This document shows, piece after piece, positions 11,689-23,419 of a stretch of DNA of 64,000 nucleotides. The stretch is taken from the NCBI GenBank assembly GCA_001972305.1, contig BDDD01001619.1:40992-104991 (forward strand), given 5' to 3'. The DNA comes from Cephalotus follicularis (taxonomy: Eukaryota; Streptophyta; Magnoliopsida; Oxalidales; Cephalotaceae). Each line of letters begins with the position of its first letter. Within the stretch, counting starts at the first letter, position 1. A model generated the notes under the pieces. That model did no database searches. It was not told the DNA's origin and was given only the letters and a program-made list of their open reading frames with translations. The translations under genes were made by a program, and so were the position numbers.

Positions 11689-14420
11689 TGTCACACCCCG
11701 TTATTTCAGTACCATCAATTGACAAGCAGATATGGTGATATCAGTATTAAGCTTACATTCCAGCATTTCATTAAACAGAAAGTAACAGTATGCGGAAGCA
11801 ATCACTAAGCCGGAATATAAAACACAACCATCCGCAAGAATCCCATACTACGTGCGGTACAAGATAAAATTATTATCCTTAACATAAGGAATACCACAAG
11901 AAAACGAGGTATGATTCGTTCGTTCATTACAAAAAAAAAATACAATTCCATCATAAGGAAATATAACAACCTTAAAACGATAAAAGAAGCTCTTCCAAAG
12001 CTTTCGCAGTAGGTTCTGAGTGTCCTTGCTCAATCTGTAATGGTAGGGGTTAGCCGTTGTCCTCACTTGGCTAAGCAGGAAGATAATGTATGCTGAGGAA
12101 TATATGCATGCAATATGTATGACAGTTTATATCAAAATAGCATTTAAATAGCCAATATAAGAGCAATCATGCCAAGTGGCCATGAACAGTTCATATGCAA
12201 TAATACCGCACAAGGGTACAATCAATTCATTCAGTCGTTTGGGTGTCACATGTCGCTAACTCCTAGCACCAACTGTGCACCACCTAACTATCACCCTATG
12301 CACCGAGGATGATAGAACGGGCAACAATTACTACCGGCGTTGGCGGGTAGTTTAACAGTAATTCTGCAATTGCAGACAGTGGGGTGATACTCTGGCCAAC
12401 TCCTGGCACCCAGGATCAAATCCATAATCAGTGATATCCTCCATCACTAACTATGGCAGTAACATAGACAATCAATTCAATCAGTACAATCAGTAATAAT
12501 ATTACATATATAATCAATATGCAATATCAATGTGTTTTCTTTAGAAACATATCATTTCAGTAATCGTACATCTCATGTGAGGAAACGATATGAGTACAGT
12601 GGTGGTTTCCAAATTGGAAACAAACAGTAGGTACCTCTCATATAGGAGGAAAATCAGTGGTTCATTTAACAATAAGTGTTCTTTTGAAATGGTAGTAAAT
12701 ATCATAATTTTGGTACAAAGCCCATAAATGGTTTCAATCTTTAAACGATCAGTAGTAGTGATGTTAATAACACCAAACAGTATATATACTAACATAAGTA
12801 GTATATGCAGTAATATTAATCAAGTAGTAGTTTGTAATTCATGGTTTTCACTTGAATGGTGTTTAAGCCATAAATTGTGCATATAGCACATCATTCGTTC
12901 GATCAGTGAAATATCAGTAGTAACGATGTTAAATAACATCAACAGTGCATACTATATGATGGTAGCATATACAAATCAATAGCAATGCAAAACAGTAGCA
13001 ATTCAATCAATTTTTATGCAATTCCATACCAGAACAGTCGACTGCATTCAGAATCAGTCGGCTGTTTGGTTGAGTAGTCGACTGGTGGGTGTTGCCAGTC
13101 GACTGTATCAATTGAGTAGTCGACTGTTTTCAATAACAGTCGACTGTTTTTGCCCAGAATGCAGGCAGAACAGTGTAATTGTGATACAATTTCAATACCA
13201 ATCAGTTCAATGCAAGTAGAAATTAACATACATGCAATGCATGATCATATCTTCCAAAACATAACACTACCCCTACCTCAATTTGCTATCCCAAGATCAA
13301 TTGTGTGATCTTTCTCTTTAAAGCTTCCAAGTCCTTTTCCCAAGCTTTCACCAATCAATTCTTTAATCCAGCAAGTTACAATCTAAACATGCATGTTATG
13401 GATACATGCAACAGTGACAGTAGGTTCAGTAGCCTTAGGAAAACTCTAATCAACCATAGCTTTAGTCATTAGTTCATTAAGCTCATTAACTCTCTTTTAT
13501 CGCATCTCATGCATTTATCAACTATATAAATTCATTATCTCATAAGTGGACAGTAGATGTGTTTGTATATCCATAAGGAATTCAGTAGCTTATCATGGAA
13601 CTAATAACAACAATTAGAGATTAACCATCCCACTTTATAAACCATAGCATCATTTCATATTAACTCCATTCAATTCTAGAATTTGTTAACCTAACCATGT
13701 TAACAGAAGCTTAAACCTTCTTCTAGGTACATTACTGACAGATTACAGCAACAATAGGAAGTTCGAATCTGCACTTACCAGAAGGTGTTCAAAGCTTCAC
13801 TTTTCCCTCCTTTTGAGCTTTAAACCATCAACATGCATCCAAGACAATCTTCCAGCGATTCTCCTTCTTTTACTGTTTAACAACACTTACAATCAGTCCA
13901 TGCACAGATGATATAGGCTCATAGTTCTGGAATTTCGCCAGAGTCCTTTACACTAACAATTTCCTTTCTTCTCCCCTTCACATGTCTTTGTTTCTTTCAC
14001 ATTTTTCTTTTCAATGTTGCAGGTGGCAGGTCTGCCATTGCAGAGCACATGCAAGGGCTCTCCTTGCATGTCATGGAAGCTTGTGCATGCCTACGATACC
14101 TATCCTTTAGCTTGCCACGCTCAAGCTCAGTCTTACACCTGCACAGACACATGTTCTGTCGAATTTCCAGTCGACTGGATGCATGGGCCAGTCGACTGTC
14201 CACAACACACATCAGGCAGTCGACTGTTCCCCTGTGACAGTCGACTGTCAAGGGTTAAATTAGGGTTTTCTTAAGTGGATTTCCACCGAATTGCATCCCA
14301 ATTCATCCCAAGTAATTACCAAACACAAATCTTAAGAATTGGACAATTAATTCAATTAAAATGTATATTTATTATAACAATGGAAATCAATATATATTAA
14401 TTGAATTTGCAGTCATTACA
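11689..14420 (-). mobile_element. Tekay-like 3' LTR (2.7 kb)
   Basis: Plus-strand reading TGTCACACCCCG to AGTCATTACA. It contains motif clusters at 13035-13150 and 14160-14252 in the form CAGTCGACTG, a version found only in this family here. A TATATCA-like site on the minus strand at about 13909-13915 lies downstream of the second cluster. No coding sequence; the small frames inside it have shadows in the other LTR. Confidence 0.92.
13035..13150. repeat. CAGTCGACTG motif cluster
   Basis: Six copies in 115 bp of the palindrome AGTCGACTG or a one-base variant (agtcggctg), spaced about 20 bp. A second set of four copies is at 14160-14252, repeated at 18178-18252 in the 5' LTR. Core GTCGAC is shared with the other families; the flanks are A/T instead of C/G. 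Confidence 0.85.
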
Positions 14421-14433
14421 TTCCTCCCTCCTT
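14421..14433 (-). other. Polypurine tract, Tekay-like element
   Basis: The minus strand reads AAGGAGGGAGGAA directly against the LTR's TG, preceded by TTCGAGGACGAA, a block commonly found at the 3' end of such elements. Confidence 0.85.
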
Positions 14434-14466
14434 AAAGAAAATTCGTCCTCGAATTTAGCCCTTACA

Positions 14467-14721
14467 TTACATTTCAAAAAGGTGGGGAAAAGTCTCCCTC
14501 ATTTCATCTTCACGTTCCCACGTAGCCTCCTTCGCTCCGTGAAAACGCCACAACACCTTGACCATAGGGATGGTCTTGTTCCTTAGAACCTTTTCTGTGC
14601 GATCCATTATCCTCGTTGGCCTTTCTTTATATGTCAATCTCGGACTTATGAATCCAGGGTCGTAGCTCAAAATGTGAGATGGGTCGGGTACGTATTTCCG
14701 TAACATGGAAACACCCATCGC
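14467..14721 (-). pseudogene. pol: Tekay-like integrase C-terminal remnant
   Basis: The frame carries [29 protein letters not shown] and VKVLWRFHGAKEATWE, which in gypsy chromoviruses is the region after the integrase core leading to the end of Pol; the last segment is where chromodomain-like sequence lies. It starts in a different frame from the RNase H just upstream and abuts it, so the HHCC domain and the D,D,E core have been deleted. Confidence 0.85.
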
Positions 14722-15312
14722 CTCTGTCTCATGTTGAGCTCCTTCTGGGAAAACAAATATTTTAAGCTCTTGTGGTCAGTAAAGATTTCAAACTGAGCTC
14801 CATAGAGATAGTGCCTCCATTTCTGTAAGGCAAATACTATGGCCGCCAACTCTAGATCGTGTACGGGATAGTTTTCCTCGTACGGCTTCAACTTTCTCGA
14901 TGCGTATGCAATCACTCTACCATGTTGCATCAGAACGCATCCCATTCCCTTCCCAGAAGCGTCAGTGTAGACAGTGAACCCCTCATTACCCTCAGGTAAT
15001 GCTAGCACAGGAGCCAAACTCAACCGACTCTTCAATTCCTGGAAACTTGCCTCACAAGAATCATCCCACACAAAGCTGGACTTCTTCTGAGTCAACTGTG
15101 TCAGTGGCGCAGCAAGTTTCGAGAATCCCTCGATGAATCTGCGATAATAGCCAGCCAATCCCAAGAAACTGCGCACCTCCGTAACGTTTCTCGGTTGGGG
15201 CCAATCAACAATGCTCTCAATCTTTGAAGGATCCACTGACAATCCTTCACTCGACACTATGTGACCTAAGAAAGTCACATGATCCAGCCAAAATTCGCAC
15301 TTGCTGAATTTG
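14722..15312 (-). pseudogene. pol: Tekay-like RNase H
   Basis: This is the RNase H portion of Pol, which removes RNA from the RNA/DNA hybrid. After the RT/RNase H connection ([26 protein letters not shown]) come [36 protein letters not shown] and [12 protein letters not shown], all well preserved. A stop (TAA) at about 15313-15315 separates it from the RT frame. The frame ends just after MRQRRW, where the integrase deletion begins. Confidence 0.9.
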
Positions 15313-15314
15313 GC

Positions 15315-16142
15315 TTACAGCTGTTCTTTCCGCAATATCTGCAATACAATCTTCAAGTGCTGCATGTGTTCCTCAACACTCTCTGAGTAGATCAGAATGT
15401 CATCTAAAAATATCACAACAAACTGATCAAGATAAGGTTGGAACACTCTGTTCATCAGGCACATAAAGGCTGCAAGAGCATTCATCAAACCAAATGGCAA
15501 TATCAAAAATTCGTAGTGCCCATATCTGGTTCGGAATGCAGTCTTCTCCACATCACCTTCTCGAATCCTCAGTTGATGATAGCCTGTTCTTAGGTCAAGC
15601 TTGGAGAACACAGTTGAGCCTTGCAATTGGTCGAACAATTCCTCAATATGTGGCAGAGGATACTTGTTCTTCACCGTCACTTGGTTTAGTAACCTGTAAT
15701 CAATGCATAGCCGCATCGATCCATCCTTCTTTTTCACAAATAGAACCGGTGCTCCCCAAGGTGACACACTCGGTCTGATAAAACCTTTGTCAAGGTAATC
15801 CTGCAGTTGAATTTTTAACTCCTTCAGTTCGGCAGGAGCCATTCGGTATGGTGCTCTGGATATCGGAGCAGTACCAGGCAATAATTCAATGCCGAACTCT
15901 ATGTCCCTCTCCGGTGGCAATGAAGTGAGTTCATCTGGAAATACATCAGGAAAATCACATACAACAGGCACTTGATCAATACTGGGCGTACCTTTCGTAT
16001 GGTCAATCACATACGCCAAATAGCCCTCGCATCCTTGCTTAAGATATTTCTGTGCTCGTGTATATGAAATGATCGGAGCAGTAACATTCTTCTCTCCGAT
16101 AAACTTGCACTCCGTCCCATCTTGCAGATAGAATGTCATCAC
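15315..16142 (-). pseudogene. pol: Tekay-like reverse transcriptase
   Basis: The RT domain synthesises cDNA. Seen in order: a linker with [38 protein letters not shown], the [12 protein letters not shown] block, [16 protein letters not shown], and the catalytic FLDDILIYS with Asp-Asp encoded at 15399-15404. The normally conserved NAP after the GLMN block reads NAL, a probable inactivating change. The frame stops at both ends (a Trp-to-stop change upstream at about 16182 and a TAA at about 15315) but is open throughout. Confidence 0.92.
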
Positions 16143-16181
16143 CTTGTTGTAGCAATCAACACAAGCATGATGAGCATATAG

Positions 16182-16628
16182 TCAATCCATCCCCAAGATT
16201 ACGTCAAACTCCCGGATGGATAACACTATCAGGTCAGCGAACAATTCAATCCCAGCTAACACGATTTCACAGTCATTCATAACAGTGTCAGATAAGAGAC
16301 AAGTACCCGCAGGAGTACTCACCTCTAACACATATGGTAGTCTAGAAGTAACACCATGCAACTTGCGAGCAAAACTAGATGCAATAAAAGAATGTGTCGC
16401 ACCAGGGTCAATCAACACATGAGCTAATATGCCAGATATATAAATGGTACCTCCCACAACAGTAGTAGATTCTGGCACATCATCTTTAGATAAGGTGTAG
16501 ACCCTACCTTTCATGATCCCCTTTCCGGTGTCCTTCCGCGGTTGAGCTGTTGCAACGCTACCACTAGCACCAGCACTCTCCTGTTGGCTGCGTGCTTGAT
16601 CTCTCATCCTTGGACAGTTACTCAGCAT
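16182..16628 (-). pseudogene. Tekay-like Gag end and aspartic protease
   Basis: It starts after a CAG-to-TAG-type stop that cuts the zinc-knuckle region, and contains a retropepsin-like domain: HVLIDPGATHSFI, where the usual catalytic Asp-Ser/Thr-Gly reads Asp-Pro-Gly, then VLEVSTPAGT and DVILGMD. The stop after ILGMD replaces the usual Trp (TGG to TGA). The Pro substitution next to the catalytic Asp probably disables the enzyme. Confidence 0.88.
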
Positions 16629-16634
16629 GTGATC

Positions 16635-17669
16635 CTATGAACCATATCTCAAACACTTCCCCATCTTCTTCCAGCATTCGGCCTCATCATGATTCTGACG
16701 GCCACAAAATGTACATCCACTGGCATTCTGCTGACTGTTTCGGCCAGGTGTTCTTGATCGTGTACATCGAGAACCACCTTGCCCTCTGTTATCAGACTTG
16801 TTTGACCTAGCAGGATTATTGCTTCCCTGCCCTTGCGACTGCACGACCCTCGATTGAGTAGCTCGAGACCATTTTGTCCTCCTCTCATTAGCATCTTCCT
16901 CAAGAATCATCGCCCTCTCAGCAACTTCAACAAAGGAAGTCAGCTGCAACATCAACAACTTGGATCTGATATCTGGTCGAAGGCCTTTTAGGAACCTCCG
17001 GATCATCCGTGACTCTCCCTCCACCAGATATGGCGTGTGCCTGGCCAGCTCTACGAATCTGGTCTGGTATTGGGCTACCGTCATGTCTCCCTGACGTAAC
17101 TCCATTAGCTCTGTCTCCCATCTGTCACGCTCTATCTGCGGTACATAAGCATCCAGGAACTCGGACTGAAATCTGTCCCAAGTTCTGTTGAGTCCACGGG
17201 CCTCCCATTTGGCTTCTGTTCTCTCCCACCAATAAGTAGCTTCGCCCCATAGGCGGTATACAGTAAAACTGAGCTTCTGCTCATCTGTACAGTCCAGAGC
17301 AGTAAATATCTTCTCCAGATCTCTAATCCATCGCTCAGCAGCAGTAGCATTCAGCTCGCCATTAAAGGTAGGAGGATTCTGTCGCATGAATCGCACCAGA
17401 TCTTGGCCAAATCCACCTGTATGACAAGCATCCGGTGCTGGCTGGTATGCCCGGTTAGCCTCATACATCTGTCGGATCTGCTCCATATTTGCTGCGTTAG
17501 CTTGCATTTGCTGTCGGAAAAGATCAGCCAGGTTGTCAAAATTACTTCTCTCATCATGGACTGGAGGGATATTCACTCCCTCATTCATATGCGGAACATT
17601 TTCGGGTACTGGCGGATCATTGAATCCGTCGGCTCTACGCCTTCCTCTTCGTCCTCTTCTTGGATCCAT
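16635..17669 (-). pseudogene. gag: Tekay-like Gag
   Basis: A 344-codon Gag frame. The N terminus is basic (MDPRRGRRGRRRADG). The capsid core includes FMRQNPPTFNGELNATAAER, WGEATYWWERTEAKWEARG and RRFLKGLRPDIRSKL, followed by a basic Gln/Asn/Ser-rich stretch. The first zinc knuckle is intact (C-x2-C-x4-H-x4-C at CTFCGRQNHDEAEC). The second (CLRYGS then a stop, DHMLSNC) has its second Cys changed to Tyr and a TAG in the middle, both explained by C/G transition. The start lies 100 bp inside the PBS. Confidence 0.92.
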
Positions 17670-17757
17670 TTAGTTTCCTATATTGAATGGCAAAAATCAT
17701 TAGGAAACATTTCACTAATTTCCAACAAACTTATCCCAGCTAGCATATATGGAATAT

Positions 17758-17769
17758 GCTCTGATACCA
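17758..17769 (-). other. Primer-binding site, tRNA-Met(i) type
   Basis: The minus strand reads TGGTATCAGAGC three bases inside the 5' LTR boundary at 17773. Confidence 0.9.
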
Positions 17770-17772
17770 TGC

Positions 17773-18431
17773 TGTCACACCCCGTTATTTCAGTACCATC
17801 AATTGACAAGCATATATGGTGATATCAGTATTAAGCTTACATTCCAGCATTTCATTAAACAGAAAGTAACAGTATGCGGAAGCAATCACTAAGCCGGAAT
17901 ATAAAACACAACCATCCGCACGCATCCCATACTACGTGTGGAATTTCGCCAGAGTCCTTTACACTAACAATTTCCTTTCTTCTCCCCTTCACATGTCTTT
18001 GTTTCTTTCTCATTTTTCTTTTCAATGTTGCAGATGGCAGGTCTGCCATTGCAGAGCACATGCAAGGGCTCTCCTTGCATGTCATGGAAGCTTGTGCATG
18101 CCTACGACACCTGACCTTTAGCATGCCACGCTCAAGCTCAGTCTTACACCTGCACATACACATGTTCTGTCGAATTTCCAGTCGACTGGATGCATGGGCC
18201 AGTCGACTGTCCACAACACGCATCAGGCAGTCGACTGTTCCCCTGTGACAGTCGACTGTCAAGGGTTAAATTAGGGTTTTCTTAAGTGGATTTCCACTGA
18301 ATTGCATCCCAATTCATCCCAAGTAATTACCAAACACAGATCTTAAGAATTGGACAATTAATTCAATTAAAATGTATATTTATTATAACTATGAAAATCA
18401 ATATACATTAATTGAATTTGTAGTCATTACA
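17773..18431 (-). mobile_element. Tekay-like 5' LTR, internally deleted
   Basis: It matches both ends of the 3' LTR but lacks about 2.07 kb corresponding to 11855-13927; the junction is near 17938 (actacgtg joined to tggaatttcg). The remaining parts differ from the 3' LTR at a small number of positions, e.g. near 18030 and 18110. The deletion removes one of the two motif clusters and the putative TATA site. Confidence 0.92.
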
Positions 18432-18436
18432 TAACG

Positions 18437-19354
18437 GGAACAATTTTGAGTTAAAATCACAGTTCATTACCATGCTCCCACACTTTCATGGATTACCCCA
18501 TGAGGATGCATATCTCTTCCTTCGAGAGTTCGAGGAGGTATGTGCCCTCATTAAACTTCAGTAACTATCTGACAAAGATATCAAGTTGCGATTCATCAAT
18601 TTTGCTCTTAAAGATGGATCTACGAAGTGGCTCTACAGTCTCCCAACTAATTCCATCTCCACTTGGGATCAGTTCACTGTCTCGTTCCTTAAGAAATTCT
18701 TTCCACTACACAAAACAAATAAACTTAGGAACGACATTCTCCAGTTTCGTCAAAAACCCAATGAATCATTTTCTAGGTGTATGGAACGTTTTAAGGATCT
18801 TGTTTTAGAGTGTCCTCATCATGGTTTAAACACATGGCATTTATGCCAAATCATCTACAAAGGGATCGATTACCAGACCAAGCAATTGGTCGAATCTATG
18901 TGTCCCGATGGGTTCGCCTCGTACACTGATGAAAACGAGGCATGGAATTTCCTTTTAGATTTGGGTGAGCGAACTAGAGAGTGGGAGTCAGCTCAAGTTT
19001 CCGAGAGAGCGTTGCCAAGTAAAGGGCATGTTGTAGAAGGAGCAGTTGCTAAAGAGGCACAATTAGACAGTCTCGTGACTAGACTAGAATCACTTATTAG
19101 GGGTTCCACACAAGTAAATCAAATCGAGCAAAACACCCCTATGTGTTCTTGGTGCCAGTGCCCAAACCATGTTTTTGAAGAATGCCAAATCTATATTGAC
19201 AACCAATATACTCCTGAGAATGTATCTGCTATGAACCAATACAACCCGTATAGTAACACTTACAATCCGGGTTGGCGAAATCATCAAAACTTCTCATGGA
19301 GTCAAGGGCAAAACATGCGAGGACAATCAAATTTTTTGGGGCAGCCTTCTAGCG
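18437..19354 (+). pseudogene. gag: Athila-like gag, main part
   Basis: Continuation of the gag begun at 11595. It has LPHFHGLPHEDAYLFLREFE, then a stop TAA at 18562-18564, then GSTKWLYSLPTNSISTWDQF, RCMERFKDLVLECPHHGL and a C-x2-C-x4-H-x4-C knuckle at CSWCQCPNHVFEEC (near 19143). These are hallmarks of Athila-type Gag. Near 19345 the useful frame shifts by one base; the original frame stays open to 19527 but stops resembling Gag. Confidence 0.88.
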
Positions 19355-21763
19355 TTGGTGCCCCGTCCACACTTTTCGGGACAACCTTCGAGCTTCCCTA
19401 TCCAGTCTGTACCACAGCAGACATTTCCAAGGTTCTCCCAAAATTCAAACACTGTTCGACCATCCTTCCCACCACAAAACCAATTCTCAAATCAACAAAC
19501 ATCTGGATTGCCAAACCAAAGGGATGATACATCTAGGATTTCGTCGTTAGAAAAGAGCGTAGAACTTCTAATGAGCACCATGATGACTAGTCAGCATAAC
19601 ATGGAAAAACAAATTTCACAACTAGCATCCGCTCTGCATGAAAGGGAAAAAGGAAAAATGCCTTCACAACCTGACCCGAATCCTAGGACTACCTTAAACC
19701 ATTCCGCTCCAACCCAACAACCTGTAAATCTGCAACATTCAGCTTCCTCCTTGGGTCCATCAAAACAAGTTTTTGCCCTAAGGAGTGGAAATGAATACCA
19801 TCCAGCGGATCACACAGAAAATGTGAACGAGCAAATGGAGGAATCATTGGCGCAAGAAAATTTTCAAGAACCATTGGCTGACCCATCCGTGCAACCAATG
19901 CAAATGAATGCGCACGATGATTTGAGGAAGGAAAACGAGGACGAAAAGAAGGAAGAACCGGACGAGGTGCCAAAGCGCTCATTTGACCCACCAGCTCCTT
20001 TTCCAAAAAGATTGCAAAGCAAGAAAGCCCCAGCAATGGAGAAGATCATTGAAACATTTAAGCAAGTCCACATTAATATTCCATTGCTTGAAGCCATTGA
20101 ACAGGTGCCCTCTTACGCAAAAGTCCTTAAATACTTATACACGAAAAAAAGGATCCTTCAGACTCCAAAAAAGGATTTCTTGACAGCCAACATTAGTGCA
20201 CTGTTTTTGCAACCCACGATGCGAAAGTATAAAGATCCGGGCTGTCCGACAATCTCTTGTGTTATTGGAAACACGAAAATTGAGCATGCCTTGCTCAATT
20301 TAGGAGCGAGTGTGAACTTGTTGCCGTCATCTGTTTATGAGAAGCTTGGATTAGGAGAATTAAGACCAACCACGATGACATTGCAATTAGCGGATAGGTC
20401 TCTGAAGGTGCCGCGAGGAAAAATCGAGGATGTGCTGATAAAGGTTGGAGAGTTTTTCTTTCCTGTCGACTTCGTCGTCTTAGACACCCTGCCTGTTGCA
20501 AACTTAAATGATCAAATTCCGGTTATCCTTGGTAGACCTTTCCTCGCTACAAGCAATGCATTAATCAATTGTAGAAATGGTCTGATGAGATTAAGCTTCG
20601 GAAATACATCCGTGGTTTTTAATGTTTTCCGATTGGGTAAGCATTCCACTGATTTTGATGAATTGAATGCAATCCATGCATTTTCCAATTATATTGATAC
20701 ACACTTTGACATTGATTTTGATGGAAATTTTAATGATTGCATGCGGGATTTAGAGGATAGAGATGGAGGTGATTTCGTTGATGTGTTTAGTATGCAGCCA
20801 TTAGAGCCAGTGGGCCCCTTGTCCACATCCTTGCCTAAACCATCAATTGAGGAGCCTCCGAAACTTGAACTCAAAGAATTGCCCTCTACATTGAAATACT
20901 CGTTTCTAGGTGACAACCAAACTCTTCCTATTATCATTTCATCTGAGCTTACTCCTAGTCAGGAAGAGGAGGTTATTGACCTTCTCAAAGAAAATAAAGA
21001 GGCAATTGGTTGGACGATGGCTAACATCAAAGGAATTAGCCCTTCTATTTGCGAGCATCGCATAAATCTCATAGAAGGATCCAAACCTTGTAGAGAACCT
21101 CAGCGAAGAGCAAATCCCTTGATGAAGGAAGCCATACAAAAAGAAATCTTGAAGTGGCTGGACAATGGGATCATTTATCCCATTTCGGATAGTCAATGGG
21201 TGAGTCCAGTCCACGTTGTCCCAAAGAAATCCGGAGTAACGGTAGTGCAATCCTCCACGGATGATTTACTTCCTACGAAAATCCAAACTGGATGGAGGGT
21301 GTGCATCGACCACCAAAAGTTAAATATAGCAACCTGGAAGGATCATTTTCCACTTCCGTTTATCGATCAAATGCTAGATAGGTTAGCTGGTCATGAGTAT
21401 TATTGTTTTCTCGATGCGTACTCTGGATACAATCAAATTCCCATCGCTCCGCAAGATCAAGGGAAGACCACGTTCACATGCCCTTTCGGAACATTTGCTT
21501 ATCGATGCATGCCGTTTGGCCTTTGCAATGCTCCCGCTACCTTCCAAAGGTGCATGATGAGTATTTTCTCTGACATGGTGGAAGATTTTCTTGAAGTATT
21601 TATGGATGACTTTTCTGTGTATGGTTCCTTGGTTTCTCAATGTCTTTATCACCTGAAATTAGTATTCGAAAGAAGTCGAGAAAAGAATTTGGTGCTTAAT
21701 TGGGAGAAGTGCAATTTCATGGTGAAGAAGGGGATTGTTCTTGGACATGTAGCGTCAAAATAA
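19355..21763 (+). pseudogene. pol: Athila-like protease and reverse transcriptase
   Basis: A long frame of about 800 codons. It starts in the Pro/Gln-rich Gag-Pol linker and coiled-coil-like MEKQISQLASALHE segment. The retropepsin domain lies near 20235-20560 with HALLNLGASVNLLP; the first residue of the usual Asp-Leu-Gly active site is Asn (codon 20297-20299), so the protease is probably dead. RT follows: SDSQWVSPVHVVPKKSG, GWRVCIDHQKLN, HFPLPFIDQMLDRLAGHEYY and the catalytic VFMDDFSVYG (Met-Asp-Asp at 21602-21610). A TAA at 21761-21763 ends the frame; it continues in the same frame beyond. Confidence 0.92.
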
Positions 21764-22387
21764 GGGATTCAAGTCGATAAAGCGAAAATTGAAGTCATCA
21801 AGCATTTGCCTCCACCTCGTAATGTGAAAGATATCCGAGCATTCCTCGGACATGCTGGTTTTTATCGAAGGTTCATCAAGGATTTTAGCAAGGTTGCACG
21901 CCCCTTGACTTCGCTCCTAGTGAAGGATCAAGATTTTGTTTTCTCTGATGAGTGCCTTGTAGCTTTTAACCGCTTAAAGAAGGAGCTCACTTCCGCTCCT
22001 ATCATTCAGGCACCCATATGGAGTGAGCCTTTTGAGATCATGTGTGACGCTTCCGATAGTACCATTGGAGCTGTTCTCGGCCAAAGAATGAATAAACTCC
22101 CTCACGTCATTTATTATGCAAGTAGGACCCTTTCCGATGCGCAATTGAATTACACGACCACTGAGAAGGAATTCTTAGCTGTGGTCTTTGCTCTTGAGAA
22201 ATTTCGTTCATATCTTTTAGGATCTCATGTCATCGTGTATACTGATCATGCTGCAATCCGGTATCTCATGAGTAAAAAGGATGCCAAAGCACGTCTTATC
22301 CGGTGGGTTCTACTCCTTCAAGAGTTTGACGTTGAAATTCGAGACAAGAAAGGAACTGAGAATTTGGTAGTCGACCATCTATCCTGA
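21764..22387 (+). pseudogene. pol: Athila-like RNase H
   Basis: Same frame as the RT. It holds the connection segment ([20 protein letters not shown]) and RNase H with [37 protein letters not shown] and [24 protein letters not shown] at 22385-22387 replaces what is normally an Arg codon (CGA to TGA, a CpG transition) directly before integrase. Confidence 0.92.
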
Positions 22388-23419
22388 CTTTCCAATGCAC
22401 CCAAGATCCATGGTCTGATTAATGAAAGTTTTCCTGATGAGCAAATTATGCGTGTTGAGAGCGAACCATGGTATGCGGATATAGTGAATTATCTTGTTAC
22501 GGGAAGTGTACCCTCAGAAAGGTCTGCTCAAGAAAGGCATAGGTTTCTGTCGCAAGTTAAACATTTTTATTGGGATGATCCTTATCTTTTTAAAGCATAT
22601 CCGGATTTGATTTTGCGACGATGTGTTCCTGATCATGAGCATCGGTCGGTTCTATCTTTTTGTCATGATCAAGCATGTGGTGGTCATTTCGGCCCGACCA
22701 AGACAGCGGCTAAGGTTTTACAATGTGGTTTTTATTGGCCAACTATTTTTAAAGATGCATTTCAGTACTGTAAGGCTTGTGCTTCGTGTCAAGCTTTAGG
22801 CCGCGTGACTAAACAAAATATGATGCCTTTGACACCGATTTTGACGGTCGAGAACTTTGATGTTTGGGGTATTGATTTTATGGGTCTGTTTCCCAATTCT
22901 TTTGGGAACTTATACATCCTTCTTGCTGTTGATTATGTTTTGAAGTGGATTGAGGCGATTCCTTATCGAACCAATGACAACTCAGTTGTTGTGAAATTTC
23001 TCAAGGGACATATTTTTTCTCGTTTTGGCACCCCACGTGCCATTATCAGTGATAGAGGTACTCATTTTTGTAATCGTTCGTTTGAAGCCCTTATGAAAAG
23101 GTATGGGATTACTCACAAGCTCGCCACACCATATCATCCCCAAAAGAGTGGGCGAGTTGAGGTATCTAATCGCCAAATCAAGCAAATTCTCGAAAAAACA
23201 GTCAACCCCAATAGAAAGGATTGGTCCACGCGACTTGTGGATGCTTTATGGGCTTATCGAACCGCTTTCAAGACCGACCTTGGTCAATCTCCTTACCATC
23301 TTGTGTATGGTAAAGCTTGTCATCTTCCTGTGGAATTGGAACATAGAGCATTTTGGGCTATTAAGCAATTTAATTTTGATCGTTCCATTCTTTTCTTTAG
23401 TTTGTTTCTAGTGCATTGA
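22388..23419 (+). pseudogene. pol: Athila-like integrase
   Basis: Integrase inserts the cDNA into host DNA. The HHCC zinc domain is visible (His near 22637 and 22687, with CKACASC near 22770). The catalytic core carries [25 protein letters not shown] and [14 protein letters not shown], so the D,D,E residues are in place. After the block [10 protein letters not shown] the sequence jumps to [12 protein letters not shown] and a stop, then to a GAGGACAATGC segment that normally lies past the end of Pol. The C-terminal end of integrase has therefore been deleted. Confidence 0.9.

Larger units (their letters stand above)
11689..18431 (-). mobile_element. Tekay-like Ty3/gypsy element, nested, integrase-deleted
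   Basis: A 6.7-kb minus-strand element: 3' LTR 11689-14420, PPT at 14421-14433, pol/gag 14467-17669, PBS 17758-17769, and an internally deleted 5' LTR 17773-18431. The TSD TAACG is at 11684-11688 and 18432-18436. It lies inside the gag of the Athila-like element and so is younger than it. The integrase core and HHCC domain are missing, so it cannot integrate without help from a relative. Lineage call Tekay/Del is inferred from RT motifs and the chromovirus-like tail. Confidence 0.93.
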
